A model generated the notes under the pieces. That model made no database searches. It worked only from the letters and a program-made list of their open reading frames with translations, and was not told the origin of the DNA. Of a stretch of 64,000 nucleotides of DNA, positions 19,259 through 28,411 are shown in pieces. Source of the stretch: Salinirubellus salinus (GTDB taxonomy: Archaea > Halobacteriota > Halobacteria > Halobacteriales > Haloarculaceae); the NCBI RefSeq assembly GCF_025231485.1, contig NZ_CP104003.1, forward strand, positions 1,984,001-2,048,000, read 5' to 3'. Position 1 is the stretch's first letter. The number at the start of each line of letters is the position of its first letter. Position numbers and translations under genes: made by a program.

Positions 19259-20281
19259 ATGGAGACACGAAAACTCCAGTGTGTAGGCGGCGGAACGTAC
19301 ACCGTCTCAATCCCGAAGGGGTGGGCGACCGAGCACCGACTGGAGTCCGGCACCGAGGTCCACCTCTACACCCACCGCGACGGGTCGATCGTCCTTCGCT
19401 CCAGCCACCACGACGGAGAGAGCCTGTCCGAGGTGACCGTCGAACTGACGGGGATGTCCACGGTGCTGGCCGAACGCGCGGTCCGTGCGGCCTACGCTGC
19501 CGGCTTCGAGACGGTGCGGCTGTCACACGCCGAGACGTTCACCGACGACCAGCGCCGACGCGTCGACCACGTTGCCCACCACCTGACGGGTACGGCCGTC
19601 GAGGGTGAGGGGCCCGACGAAGTGGTGCTCCGCAGCCTTCTCGACGCCTCCGACGTCTCGGTCCGGCAGACCGTCGTCCAGGTCCGGTTCACCGCGCTGT
19701 CGATGTACCGTCGGGCGACCGAAGCGCTGCTGGAGGCCGAGAGAGGCGTCGCGGACAGGCTCGACGACCGGCGCAAGGAGGCCGAGCGACTCGCCGCGCT
19801 CCTCGACCGACAGGCGAACCGCTCGCTCGTCGCGCTGTCGACCGTCGACGAACTCGGGACGAGCAGACCGGCGCTCGCCGACCACGACGAGGCGGCGTCG
19901 CTGCTGGCCGCGGCCGCCGACGACGCGGTCACCGTCGCCACGGCCGCCGAGGGGCTCGAGACACCGCTCCCTGAGGAGGTGGCCGAGGCGTTCGGGACGG
20001 CCGTCGACGAAACCCGACGGTCGATAGAGGTGGCAACCGAGGCGTTGCTCGAGGGAGCCAGCATCGCTGACGCGGCCGAGGCACTCGACCACAGCGAGGC
20101 CGCCGCCGCCCGGGTCGCCGCCGTCGACGAGGCGCTGCGCGAGGAGACGCTCGGGGTCGGGGAGCGCGCCCAGGTCGTGTCGCTGACCCGTGCGCTCGAC
20201 GCCGTCGACCGGACCGCCGGCCGGGCCGCCGGACTTGCCGAAGTCGCGCTCCGTGCGGCGACCCGTGAAGCTGACAGCTGA
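19259..20281 (+). CDS. phoU: Phosphate regulator: AbrB/SpoVT-type DNA-binding domain fused to PhoU domains
   Basis: A 340-residue protein. Residues 1-50 (RKLQCVGGGTYTVSIPKGWA...GTEVHLY...GSIVL) form a swapped-hairpin AbrB DNA-binding domain. The rest is helical, Ala/Glu-rich and PhoU-like. PhoU proteins sense Pst state and repress phosphate-starvation genes, and the AbrB fusion, common in archaea, makes a direct DNA-binding role likely. It starts six bases after pstB2 and is therefore co-transcribed. It is the natural candidate to bind the shared pst box at 9184 and 14187 (inference). Confidence 0.88.
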   Translation: METRKLQCVGGGTYTVSIPKGWATEHRLESGTEVHLYTHRDGSIVLRSSHHDGESLSEVTVELTGMSTVLAERAVRAAYAAGFETVRLSHAETFTDDQRRRVDHVAHHLTGTAVEGEGPDEVVLRSLLDASDVSVRQTVVQVRFTALSMYRRATEALLEAERGVADRLDDRRKEAERLAALLDRQANRSLVALSTVDELGTSRPALADHDEAASLLAAAADDAVTVATAAEGLETPLPEEVAEAFGTAVDETRRSIEVATEALLEGASIADAAEALDHSEAAAARVAAVDEALREETLGVGERAQVVSLTRALDAVDRTAGRAAGLAEVALRAATREADS

Positions 20282-20305
20282 GTCAGCGACGCGCCTCGCC
20301 CCGTC

Positions 20306-21313
20306 TCACTCTGTCTCTGTCTCTGGCTGGAGTCCCTGTCGGTGCTCTGTGAGCGTCGCCTGCACCGCTCCCCAGTCAATCGGTGGCGACACGTCCTCTA
20401 GGTCCGCTTCGAACGCGGCCCGCTCGTCGGCGAATCGGTCGGCCCACCGCTGGCGGGCGACCGAGGAGAGCCGGTCGCCGACGTCGTCGACCCGACGCTC
20501 GAACTCGGTGAGTCTGTCCTCGACCGTCTCGACGCGGTCGGTCACCTCGTCACCGTCCTCGTCGCTCCACGCACGGAGCGCGTCGAACTCCCAGCGGAGG
20601 TCCTCGAGCAGCAGTTCGAGCACGTGGTGGGTGAACGTGGCATCGACCCACGCGAGTGCGGTGTCGTCGGTCTCCAGCGGCTCCGTGTCGCCGGTCTCGA
20701 CCGCCCGCTCGATGCGGTCCAGTCCATCCGAGACTTGCTCGAGCGACTCCGACAGCGCGTTCAGGTCACCCGTGAGTTCGTCGAACCGGGAGCGTGGGTT
20801 CGAGACCCACGTCTCGAACTCCTCCAGTTCGAGTTGCAGGTCGTCGGCCAGCTTCTGGAGCCCGTTGGACCGCCGTTCGAGGTCGACGATACCCTGCGCG
20901 ACGGTGTAGAGGTCCTCGTCCGCCTCGGTGAGTCGTCGGAGGTCGGCGCCGAGGTCCGTCACTTCGCGCTGGATCCGGTCTAGCCGGGCTGCGTGGCCAT
21001 CGAGACGGGTCTGGACGACCTCCCGCACCCGTTCCTCACCGGCCGCCTCGAGCGCGTCTTCGAGTGCTATCTCGGCCAGTTCCGCGCGGGTCTCGGGCGT
21101 CGAGACGACCTTCGAGAGGTGTGCGAGCTTCGACTCGACGGCCTCCCACGTGAGGAGTTCCTCGACCTCCTCGCCGTAGGCAGACACGGTGTAGAGCGCG
21201 CCTCGGACCTCCTTTCGGTCGAGGGTTGGATCGTGTTCCATCAGGCGGTCTGTCGCGTCCAGGACCGTCAGCCCCTCGACCTCGGGTCTCGCCGTGCGGT
21301 CGGTCTCGGTCAT
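20306..21313 (-). CDS. Coiled-coil protein, annotated in relatives as 'halo transducer protein'
   Basis: A 335-residue soluble, very acidic protein with long heptad-like stretches of Leu/Glu/Asp/Arg from about residue 100 onward. There is no signal peptide or membrane helix. The N-terminal ~80 residues (LDATDRLMEHDPTLDRKEVRGALYTVSAYGEEVEELLTWEAVESKL shortened here to its key features) look like a small helical domain conserved in haloarchaea. Despite the customary name, the receptor signalling motif and HAMP domain of true transducers are not visible. The function is unknown. It converges on phoU with a 24-base gap. Confidence 0.7.
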   Translation of the reverse strand: MTETDRTARPEVEGLTVLDATDRLMEHDPTLDRKEVRGALYTVSAYGEEVEELLTWEAVESKLAHLSKVVSTPETRAELAEIALEDALEAAGEERVREVVQTRLDGHAARLDRIQREVTDLGADLRRLTEADEDLYTVAQGIVDLERRSNGLQKLADDLQLELEEFETWVSNPRSRFDELTGDLNALSESLEQVSDGLDRIERAVETGDTEPLETDDTALAWVDATFTHHVLELLLEDLRWEFDALRAWSDEDGDEVTDRVETVEDRLTEFERRVDDVGDRLSSVARQRWADRFADERAAFEADLEDVSPPIDWGAVQATLTEHRQGLQPETETE

Positions 21314-21385
21314 TCGGACGCGTGTTGACCGCCCAGCGGGTTAATCGCTTCCGTCCGCCCCAATCGCTCGACCTGACGGGTCCCC

Positions 21386-21700
21386 TCAGACAGTCGGCCC
21401 GTCGGCGCTCTGGACCCGCCAGCCGCCCTGCACGTCGCAGGCCTCGTGTTCGGTCCACGCGATCTCGGTGTCTGCGTCCACCTCGGCGCCCCCCTCGACC
21501 TCGGCCACCCGGAGGGTGAGGTCGAGCGCGTCGCCACAGCAGCCCACGTCGAGGAACTCCTCGCGCCGGTCGCCCTCGTGGACGGTCCCGAGGGTCTTGC
21601 GGAGGTAGGCCTCGAAGTGCCGCGTGGTGAGCTGGTAGCGGCCCCAGTCCGAGAGGTCGGCCGGGTACGAGAGGACGACGCGGGTCGCGGTGTCGGTCAT
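21386..21700 (-). CDS. Conserved haloarchaeal hypothetical protein
   Basis: A 104-residue soluble protein. It contains VGCCGDALDL with two adjacent cysteines and a third Cys in HEACDVQGGWRV. A well-spaced ATG lies at 21698-21700. No domain was recognised. Its start is divergent from the secF-secD operon, with 113 bases between its start codon and the short leader ORF at 21814. The cysteine pattern could hold a metal, but that is a guess. Confidence 0.65.
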   Translation of the reverse strand: MTDTATRVVLSYPADLSDWGRYQLTTRHFEAYLRKTLGTVHEGDRREEFLDVGCCGDALDLTLRVAEVEGGAEVDADTEIAWTEHEACDVQGGWRVQSADGPTV

Positions 21701-21813
21701 GCTCGTGCTACGTACTGGACGGACGAGAATCTTCGGCGCGTGGGTGCCCGACGGCCACGGGCGTCCCCGGCCGAAAAAGAAGGCTTATCCACGGCCCTTT
21801 CGCACCGACAGAC

Positions 21814-21861
21814 ATGCAGACACACGCTCGGACCCGGCTGGGGGTGCGGACCCGTGGCTGA
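21814..21861 (+). CDS. Candidate 15-codon leaderless leader ORF overlapping the secF start
   Basis: ATG 21814 opens a 15-residue frame (MQTHARTRLGVRTRG) ending at TGA 21859-21861. It overlaps the GTG start of secF in another frame. A TATA-like GCTTATCC at 21783-21790 is placed for transcription to begin close to this ATG. SecF itself has no Shine-Dalgarno sequence. The short frame may allow coupled initiation at secF. This is inference; a start-site artefact is possible. Confidence 0.35.
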   Translation: MQTHARTRLGVRTRG

Positions 21862-22738
21862 GGCGCGGGCGCAGCTCCCGTTCAACCTCCCCGAGGTGGA
21901 CTACGAGCGATACTCGAACCGGCAGCTCGTGGCCATCCCCGTGACCGTCCTCGGCCTCGCGTTGCTCGTCATCGCCGTCTTCTTCGCGCTCAACGGGACG
22001 CCGGTCGGCCTCGGCATCGAGTTCACCGGCGGCACCGAGTTGCAGGTGACGACGGACCAGTCGGAGGCACAGATCCGACAGGCGTTCGACGCGGAGATCG
22101 CGTCGTTCCAGCCCATCGCCGCTCAGGAGAACGCCTACATCATCACGTTCCAGTCGGAGGACACGAACGCCATCGAACAGCAGGCCATCGCGGCCTTCGG
22201 TGAGGGCAGCGTCGACTCCGTCGTCGGGCGGGAGGGCTCGTTCGGCCGGCAGGCACAGACGCAGGCCCTCGGTGGCATCGCCGTCGCCTTCGTCGGGATG
22301 AGCATCCTCGTGTTCGCGCTGTTCCGCACGTTCGTCCCCTCCATCGCGGTCGTGCTCTCGGCGTTCTCGGACATCGTCATCCCCCTGGCGCTGATGAACC
22401 TGTTCGGCATCGAGTTGAGCCTTGGGACGGTCGCGGCGCTCCTGATGCTCATCGGGTACTCCGTGGACTCGGACCTGCTGCTCAACAACCACGTCCTCCG
22501 CCGCCGTGGGGGGTTCTACGAGTCGACCTACCGTGCGATGCGGACCGGGGTGACGATGACGCTCACCTCCATCTCCGCGATGACGGTGATGACCATCGTC
22601 GCGTTCCTGTTCGGCATCCCGCTGCTCCCGAGCATCGGTCTCATCCTCGTGTTCGGACTCACCGCTGACCTGATGAACACCTACATGCTCAACGTCACAC
22701 TGCTCCGGTACTACAAGTTCGAGGCGATCGGTCGATGA
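21854..22738 (+). CDS. secF: Protein-export membrane protein SecF
   Basis: A 294-residue SecF. With SecD it assists translocation and membrane-protein release at the Sec channel. The GTG at 21854 is chosen because homologous sequence begins directly after it (LPEVDYERYSNRQL). The longer open frame upstream lacks protein-like composition. Features are a first helix, the periplasmic-type loop with GIEFTGGTELQV, and a five-helix bundle containing GYSVDSDLLLNNHVLR. SecF precedes SecD, the usual archaeal order, and its stop overlaps secD by four bases. Confidence 0.92.
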   Translation: MAEARAQLPFNLPEVDYERYSNRQLVAIPVTVLGLALLVIAVFFALNGTPVGLGIEFTGGTELQVTTDQSEAQIRQAFDAEIASFQPIAAQENAYIITFQSEDTNAIEQQAIAAFGEGSVDSVVGREGSFGRQAQTQALGGIAVAFVGMSILVFALFRTFVPSIAVVLSAFSDIVIPLALMNLFGIELSLGTVAALLMLIGYSVDSDLLLNNHVLRRRGGFYESTYRAMRTGVTMTLTSISAMTVMTIVAFLFGIPLLPSIGLILVFGLTADLMNTYMLNVTLLRYYKFEAIGR

Positions 22739-24294
22739 ACCTGCGCGAGAACTGGCGGCTGGTCCTGCTCTCGCTGTTGCTCGTGCTGAGTTCCGTCGCG
22801 CTGTTCGTCCCCTTCGGTGGTGGGGCGAGCGGGAACGCCGACGCGGGTGTCGTCGACACCGGCACGACGCTCCAGTACGGGCTGGAACTCTCCGGCGGAA
22901 CCCGCATCCGTGCGCCCGTCGTCGGGATGCACGTCGACCAGGTCGAGCTCCCCACCGACCCGAGTACGGTCCGTGACCAGGAGGCACAGCTCGCCTCGCG
23001 GCTCAACGTCTCGCTCTCCGACGTCCGGATGACACCCTCGCAGGGCACAGTCGAGGTGTTCGCCGATCAGAACAACGGCAACGTGACGAAGGCGGAGTTC
23101 GCGGCCGCGATGGGGTCGCTCGGCTACGAGGTCTCCGAGGGTGACATCGACGACGGCGTCACCGCCGAGACGCTCGACCAGATGGAGCGGACCCTCGACG
23201 ACAAGATCAACCGCGGGGGGCTGACCGGGGGCGACGCCAGCATCGTCCGGCCGGCCGGCGAACCGCTCATCGTCGTGGAGGTGCCCAACGCCGACCGCTC
23301 GGAGGTCCTCGAGCTCATCGGCTCGCGGGGGCAGGTCCAGATCGTCGCGCACTTCCCGGAGCAGCGGAACGGCACCACCGAGTACCGGGACGTCCCGCTG
23401 TTCGACCAGGACGGCATCCAGAGCGTCCAGAACGCCCAGCAGGGCCGTGGCGAACAGCCGCCGTACGTCCCCATCACGCTCGAGCCCGAGGCCACCGAGA
23501 ACTTCTCGAACGCGATGAACCAGTTCGGCTTCACGAACGAGGGCATCTCGGCCTGTCGGTACTCGCAGAACGAGTCCGACGCGGGCTACTGTCTCTACAC
23601 GGTCCGTGACGGCGAGGTGGTGTTCGCCGCCTCGATGAGTCCCGGGCTCGCGGAGATCATCCGCAACGATGAGTTCGACGGCGGCTTCCAGACCACGGCG
23701 TCGAACTTCTCCGACGCCCAGCGCCTGCAGCTCGACCTGCAGGCCGGCGCGCTCCCGTCGAACCTCGACCTGAACGCGGGCACCTCCTTCTTCCTCCAGC
23801 CCTCGCTGGCGGAGGAGTTCAAGTTGTTCTCGCTCATCACGGGGTTCGTCGCCGTCCTCGCGGTCGCCGGGACCGTGTTCCTCCGGTACCGTGAACCCGG
23901 CGTGGCTGCACCGATGGTGCTCACGGCGGCCGCAGAGGTGTTCATCCTCCTCGGGTTCGCCTCCGCCATCGGCCTCGCGCTGGACCTCTCGCACATCGCG
24001 GGGTTCATCGCCGTCATCGGGACGGGGGTGGACGACCTCATCATCATCGCCGACGAGATCCTACAGGAAGGTGAGGTCCGCACCGGGAGGGTGTTCGAGT
24101 CACGCTTCCGCAAGGCGTTCTGGGTCATCGGTGCGGCGGCCGCGACGACCATCATCGCGCTCTCGCCGCTCGCGGTGCTCTCGCTCGGTGACCTGCAGGG
24201 GTTCGCCATTGTCACCATCGTCGGCGTCCTCATCGGGGTGCTGGTGACGCGGCCGGCCTACGGGAACATCCTGCGGAACATCGTGCTGGACTAG
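22735..24294 (+). CDS. secD: Protein-export membrane protein SecD
   Basis: A 519-residue SecD. It has one N-terminal helix, LQYGLELSGGTRIRAPV (the D1 motif), a large extracytoplasmic domain to about residue 365, then five helices including the conserved GTGVDDLIIIADEI segment. It is read from ATGA overlapping secF. In archaea, which lack SecA, SecDF is thought to use the ion gradient to aid late export. Confidence 0.94.
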   Translation: MNLRENWRLVLLSLLLVLSSVALFVPFGGGASGNADAGVVDTGTTLQYGLELSGGTRIRAPVVGMHVDQVELPTDPSTVRDQEAQLASRLNVSLSDVRMTPSQGTVEVFADQNNGNVTKAEFAAAMGSLGYEVSEGDIDDGVTAETLDQMERTLDDKINRGGLTGGDASIVRPAGEPLIVVEVPNADRSEVLELIGSRGQVQIVAHFPEQRNGTTEYRDVPLFDQDGIQSVQNAQQGRGEQPPYVPITLEPEATENFSNAMNQFGFTNEGISACRYSQNESDAGYCLYTVRDGEVVFAASMSPGLAEIIRNDEFDGGFQTTASNFSDAQRLQLDLQAGALPSNLDLNAGTSFFLQPSLAEEFKLFSLITGFVAVLAVAGTVFLRYREPGVAAPMVLTAAAEVFILLGFASAIGLALDLSHIAGFIAVIGTGVDDLIIIADEILQEGEVRTGRVFESRFRKAFWVIGAAAATTIIALSPLAVLSLGDLQGFAIVTIVGVLIGVLVTRPAYGNILRNIVLD

Positions 24295-24366
24295 GCGGCT
24301 TCGGTTCTTTTTCGAGGGGTTTCGTCGCTGGTGACTGGTCTGTCGGGTGAGCGACGGTGCTAGAGC

Positions 24367-24385
24367 GCGGTACAACGTAAACCGC
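24367..24385 (+). repeat. Dispersed 19-bp repeat GCGGT-N9-ACCGC, copy A
   Basis: GCGGTACAACGTAAACCGC. Similarity to copy C continues downstream as AACCGCA...GAGCGGCC.GTG...CACACGGC over about 60 bases. Confidence 0.5.
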
Positions 24386-24623
24386 AACCGCAGAGCGGCC
24401 GGTGGCCGCTGCCGCGGCCACACGGCGGCCCCCCCACGCCCCGGGCGCGGGTGCGCGAACGAACGTGAGCGTGCCCACGCTGGCCGTGTGGTTCGCTCGG
24501 TCAGTCGAGGGGTCTGGCGCGTGCGGTGAGCGGTGCCGACCGAAGGGAGGCCCGCGAGCGACTCCGAGCGAGGGGCGAGCGAAGCGAGCCGGTTGGGGAG
24601 GAGTGAGGCTGTCGCTGGGCCGT

Positions 24624-24642
24624 GCGGTTTACTACGTACCGC
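24624..24642 (-). repeat. Dispersed 19-bp repeat GCGGT-N9-ACCGC, copy B
   Basis: On the minus strand it reads GCGGTACGTAGTAAACCGC followed by ACGGC. It faces copy A. Confidence 0.5.
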
Positions 24643-24727
24643 GATTCGCGAGTCTGCTCCACCACACCCACGAGGTAGGTCCACTCCCCGACACCCACAG
24701 GACGAACACCCCACCCGACACGCCCTC

Positions 24728-25363
24728 CTAGAACTCCCCGAGCGAGGACTGCTGAGCCGCGGCCAGCACGTCGTCACACGTCGACCACGAGGTCCGCGCA
24801 CAGGGTGGCAGGGCGCCGTGTTCCGCCACGTAGTCGGCGAGGAACGTCCGCGTGTTCGGGTCGCTCGGGTAGCCCGACCCCACGTCGCCGTACTGCTCGG
24901 CGAGCGCCGCGACGTGGGCGTCGCGGGCCACCTTGGCGACGATGCTGGCCGCGCCGACGAGGAGGTACGACTCGTCGGCGTGGTGTTCGGCCCGGAGCTC
25001 CGTCTTCACGGACAGGCGCTTCCTGACGCGTTCGGCGAACCGCTCGGTGCTCGTGTCGCCCGCGTCGATCACGCCGCCGTCACCGGCCTGGACGACCTGC
25101 GAGAGCGCCTCGGCCTGCGCCGCGACGGTGAGCGTGTTCATGTCCTCCGCGCCGTCGATACGCGAGACCGGTATCTCGGCCACGCCGACGGTGACCCCGT
25201 CGGCCTCGCGTATCGCCCGGTCGAGCGTCTCGCGGCGCTCGGGCGTGAGCCGCTTCGAGTCGTCGATACCGTTCGGGAGTTCGTGAGCCGGGCCACGGAC
25301 CGCTGCGGCGAACATCGACCCGAGCACCGGTCCCTTGCCGGCCTCGTCCACCCCGAATCGCAT
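24728..25363 (-). CDS. rnhB: Ribonuclease HII
   Basis: A 211-residue RNase HII, which removes ribonucleotides from RNA-DNA hybrids. The catalytic DEAGKGPV motif is at residues 6-13. GIDDSKRLTPERRE contains the conserved DDSK, and VGAASIVAKVARD and SGYPSDPNT are the family's later motifs. It lies 48 bases downstream of pus10 on the same strand, so they probably share a transcript. Confidence 0.95.
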   Translation of the reverse strand: MRFGVDEAGKGPVLGSMFAAAVRGPAHELPNGIDDSKRLTPERRETLDRAIREADGVTVGVAEIPVSRIDGAEDMNTLTVAAQAEALSQVVQAGDGGVIDAGDTSTERFAERVRKRLSVKTELRAEHHADESYLLVGAASIVAKVARDAHVAALAEQYGDVGSGYPSDPNTRTFLADYVAEHGALPPCARTSWSTCDDVLAAAQQSSLGEF

Positions 25364-25411
25364 GGACGGCCGGTTTCGCCGGGGGTGACTTAGCCGTTAC
25401 TGCCGAGCCGT

Positions 25412-26650
25412 TCAGTCGTCGCCGTCGGCCTCGAGGAGGTACTCGGGGTCCGCGAACGGTTCGTCCTCGCCCTCCACCGCGAGGACGTCGAGGTGGGTGA
25501 CGACGGCCGGGACGCCGAGCAGGCCCGCGAGCGAGGGCTCCGTGCGCCCCTCGTCGCCGCTGACGAGTTCCTTCACGTAGAGGCCGCCCTCGCCGTCGAC
25601 GGTCAGTTCGGCGTGGTACTCGTCGACCAGTTCGCCCGAGATGTCGTAGACGGTCCGCTCGCGCACGAGGTCGGCGCGTCGGTGCGAGACGCGGTTCGGG
25701 GTGCGCTGGTCGACGGTCGCGCCGTCGAGCGCGTCGACGGCCGCGGCGAGGTCCGCGGCCGTCACCGGCTCCTCGAACTCGACGTCCATCCGGTAGGTCT
25801 TGCCCGCATCGAGCATCTTCACGCGCTCGACCATCTCGTAGGTGGCGTAGCGCAGGCCCTCCACCTCGACGCGGCCGTCGCCGTCGTCGTTGACCTGTTC
25901 TTCGAGTTCCGGGAGGTCGACGTGCCGGCGTCGTGGGTGCTTGACCTCGAGGACGAACGGACGGCCCGTCCCGAGCATCAGCGCGTCGACGTCCTCGCGG
26001 CCGGCGCCGTGGAACACGCCCTCGGTGCCGCGGTGGGCGGTGGTGATGGCGGGCGAGACGAACGACTCGACGCTGTGGTCGTACTTCTCCCAGTCCGTCT
26101 GGGAGATGCCCCGCTCGAGTTTCCGGTAGCGGCCGTAGACGGCGATGGAGTTGCGCTGGACGTCGACGGTGTCGGCGTCGAGGTCCAGTGTGAGCTGCAC
26201 GTCAGGGCGCTCGAACTCCACCTCGGTCTCGGTCAGGCGGCCGACCCGGCGGCCCACTTCGCGGTTGACCTCGGATTTGAGCAGTTCGCCCGCGTCGGGT
26301 TCGAGACCGGCGTCCTCGCGCAGGAGCACCTCGTTCTCCTCGACGAGCGGCGGGACGCGGGTGCCGAGCTGGTAGGTGTCGAACTCGGTCCCGTCGAGCG
26401 CCTCGACGCACCGCTCGGCGAGTTCGTCGAAGCGACCGCAGACCCCCTCGCAGACCCAGCAGGCGTCGGCGTCGGGGGCGTCGTAGTCCGCGTCGTCGGC
26501 CAGCGCGACGGCGACGCGGAGGCCCTTCCCCCGCTCCTCGTTGCGGAGGCCGAAGCTCCGGTCGGCGAACGGCCGGCCGAGACAGGCGTCACAGAGCGGC
26601 CCGGTGGCGAGCAGCGCGCGGGCCGTGGCGAGAGGGTCCGAGTCGTCCAT
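25412..26650 (-). CDS. pus10: tRNA pseudouridine(54/55) synthase Pus10
   Basis: A 412-residue archaeal Pus10, which makes pseudouridine at tRNA positions 54 and 55. The N-terminus has paired cysteines, CDACLGRPF near residue 20 and CWVCEGVC near residue 62, forming the zinc site of the accessory domain. The catalytic aspartate motif is GREDVDALMLGTGRPF near residue 221, followed by EVKHPRRR. No gap or frameshift is seen. Confidence 0.94.
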   Translation of the reverse strand: MDDSDPLATARALLATGPLCDACLGRPFADRSFGLRNEERGKGLRVAVALADDADYDAPDADACWVCEGVCGRFDELAERCVEALDGTEFDTYQLGTRVPPLVEENEVLLREDAGLEPDAGELLKSEVNREVGRRVGRLTETEVEFERPDVQLTLDLDADTVDVQRNSIAVYGRYRKLERGISQTDWEKYDHSVESFVSPAITTAHRGTEGVFHGAGREDVDALMLGTGRPFVLEVKHPRRRHVDLPELEEQVNDDGDGRVEVEGLRYATYEMVERVKMLDAGKTYRMDVEFEEPVTAADLAAAVDALDGATVDQRTPNRVSHRRADLVRERTVYDISGELVDEYHAELTVDGEGGLYVKELVSGDEGRTEPSLAGLLGVPAVVTHLDVLAVEGEDEPFADPEYLLEADGDD

Positions 26651-26695
26651 ACCCGCGCTGGGGTGGGCCGCCGTATGGCTCCTTCGCCTTCCGGG

Positions 26696-28219
26696 TCAGC
26701 GCAGCGACTGGTTGATGGTCTTCGTCTGCTGGTAGTGCGCCAGCGTCTCCTCGGAGAGCTCCCGGCCGATGCCGGACTGCTTGTAGCCGCCGAACGGCAG
26801 GCCGGGGACGAGGTCGTGGTAGCTGTTGATCCAGACGTAGCCGGCCTGGATGTCGCGGGCCGCGCGCTGGGCCTTCGTCGCGTCGTTCGTGACGACGCCG
26901 CCGGCCAGCCCGTAGTCCACGTCGTTGACGAGCGTCATCATCTCGTCGTAGTCGTCCCAGCGGAACACCGAGAGGACGGGGCCGAATATCTCCTCCTGCA
27001 CGGCGCGTGAGTCGTGGTCCAGCCCCTCGACGAGCGTCGGCTCCACGTAACAGCCGTCGGCGAGGGCCTCGTCGTCCGGTCGGTCGCCCCCGGCGAGGAA
27101 CTGCCCGCCCTCCTCGCGCGCGAGGTCGAGGTACTCCATCGTCCGGTCGACCTGCTCGCGCGACACCTTCGGCCCGAGGTCCGTCTCCTCGTCCAGCGGA
27201 TCGCCGAGCGTCATCCCGTCGATGGCCGCCTGCAGCCCCGCGAGCACCTCGTCGGCCACGTCGTCGTGGACGAACAGGCGCGACCCGGCCTCGCAGCACT
27301 CCCCGGTGTTGTAGAAGATGGCCGAGGAGACGAGCCGGACCGCCTTCTCCACCTCCACGTCCGGGAAGACGACGACGGGTGACTTCCCGCCGAGTTCGAG
27401 CGTCACGTCGGTGACGTTCTCCGCGGCGGCCTTCATGACCTCCTTGCCGACCGCCGTGGAGCCGGTGAACGCTACCTTCCGCACGTCGGGGTGCCCGGTC
27501 AGCGGAGCGCCGGCCTCCTCGCCGTAGCCGGTGACGACGTTGACCACGCCGTCCGGGAGGAGGTCGTTCTCGGTGAGCAGTTCGGCGAGGCGGAGTGCCG
27601 AGAGCGGCGTCTGCTCGGCCGGCTTGAGGACCGTGCAGTTGCCCGCCGCGAGTGCGGGCGCGAGCTTCCAGGAGGCCATCAACAGCGGGAAGTTCCACGG
27701 GACGACCTGCCCGACGACGCCGTACGGTTCCTTGATGACCTGCCCGTAGCGCGAGCCCTCGGCCATCGTCTCGCCGTCGTTCCCACGGACGAGGCCGGCG
27801 AAGTAGCGGAACTGCTCGGCGGCCCCGCGCACGTCGATTGTCGCCTCGGAGACGGGCTTGCCGTTGTCGAGGCTCTCCAACCGGGCGAGTTCCTCGGTGT
27901 GGGCCTCGATGGTGTCGGCGATGGCCGTGAGCGCACGCTGGCGGCGGCCGGCACCGTAGCCGCTCCACTCCTCGTCGAACGCCCTCCACGCCGCCTCGAC
28001 GGCGCGGTCGACGTCCGCCTCGCGACCCCGAGCGGCCGAGGCGAGCACCTCGCCCGTCGTCGGGTCGACGGTGTCGAACGTCTCGCCGGCCGCGCTGTCG
28101 ACGAACTCGCCGCCGACGTAGAGGCCGGTGTGTTCGGGCAGTACCTCGCTCGCCGTCTCCCGGTGGCGCTCGCGGACCGCGTCACGTCGCTCCGCTGCTG
28201 ACTCTGGTTGGCTCGACAT
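26696..28219 (-). CDS. NAD(P)+-dependent aldehyde dehydrogenase
   Basis: A 507-residue ALDH-superfamily enzyme that oxidises an aldehyde to its acid. The start is taken as ATG 28217-28219 (MSSQPESA); an upstream frame of 34 further codons looks non-coding. The cofactor motif GQVVPWNFP, the catalytic-Glu motif LELGGKSP (about residue 271), the nucleophile motif FYNTGECCEAGSRLF (about 305) and EEIFGPVLSV are all present. The substrate cannot be deduced. It resembles betaine-aldehyde/general aldehyde dehydrogenases and stands alone between pus10 and a divergent small gene. Confidence 0.9.
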   Translation of the reverse strand: MSSQPESAAERRDAVRERHRETASEVLPEHTGLYVGGEFVDSAAGETFDTVDPTTGEVLASAARGREADVDRAVEAAWRAFDEEWSGYGAGRRQRALTAIADTIEAHTEELARLESLDNGKPVSEATIDVRGAAEQFRYFAGLVRGNDGETMAEGSRYGQVIKEPYGVVGQVVPWNFPLLMASWKLAPALAAGNCTVLKPAEQTPLSALRLAELLTENDLLPDGVVNVVTGYGEEAGAPLTGHPDVRKVAFTGSTAVGKEVMKAAAENVTDVTLELGGKSPVVVFPDVEVEKAVRLVSSAIFYNTGECCEAGSRLFVHDDVADEVLAGLQAAIDGMTLGDPLDEETDLGPKVSREQVDRTMEYLDLAREEGGQFLAGGDRPDDEALADGCYVEPTLVEGLDHDSRAVQEEIFGPVLSVFRWDDYDEMMTLVNDVDYGLAGGVVTNDATKAQRAARDIQAGYVWINSYHDLVPGLPFGGYKQSGIGRELSEETLAHYQQTKTINQSLR

Positions 28220-28411
28220 CGCGTGGATGGCGGAGCGAGCGTCGGGAAAGCGTTTCGTGGGTAGCGGCGACGGCGTAACCACTCGGGGTTTCGTCTCGGG
28301 GCGTGAGGTGGTCGACGACACCGTGCAGAATTACGTCGGGACAGGGAACGGGCCGTGGAGACACAGTTCGAGGCCGACACTTATGCCGACCGCGCCGGAA
28401 GTACCGTCCGC

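Larger units (their letters stand above)
24295..24727. other. Gene-free region between convergent secD and rnhB with two GCGGT-N9-ACCGC repeats
   Basis: There is no credible gene in these 433 bases. Two related 19-bp motifs occur at 24367-24385 and 24624-24642 in opposite orientation, and a third copy lies between another convergent gene pair at 31338. The rest is GC-rich low-complexity sequence (GCGAGCG-type). A T-rich stretch just after the secD stop (GGTTCTTTTTCG) is a probable terminator. Confidence 0.6.

Noticed and set aside
28220-28321. Longer start for the aldehyde dehydrogenase (34 more codons)
   Set aside because: The additional head is Ser/Thr/Pro/Arg-rich without similarity to the family, and ATG 28219 gives the usual length.
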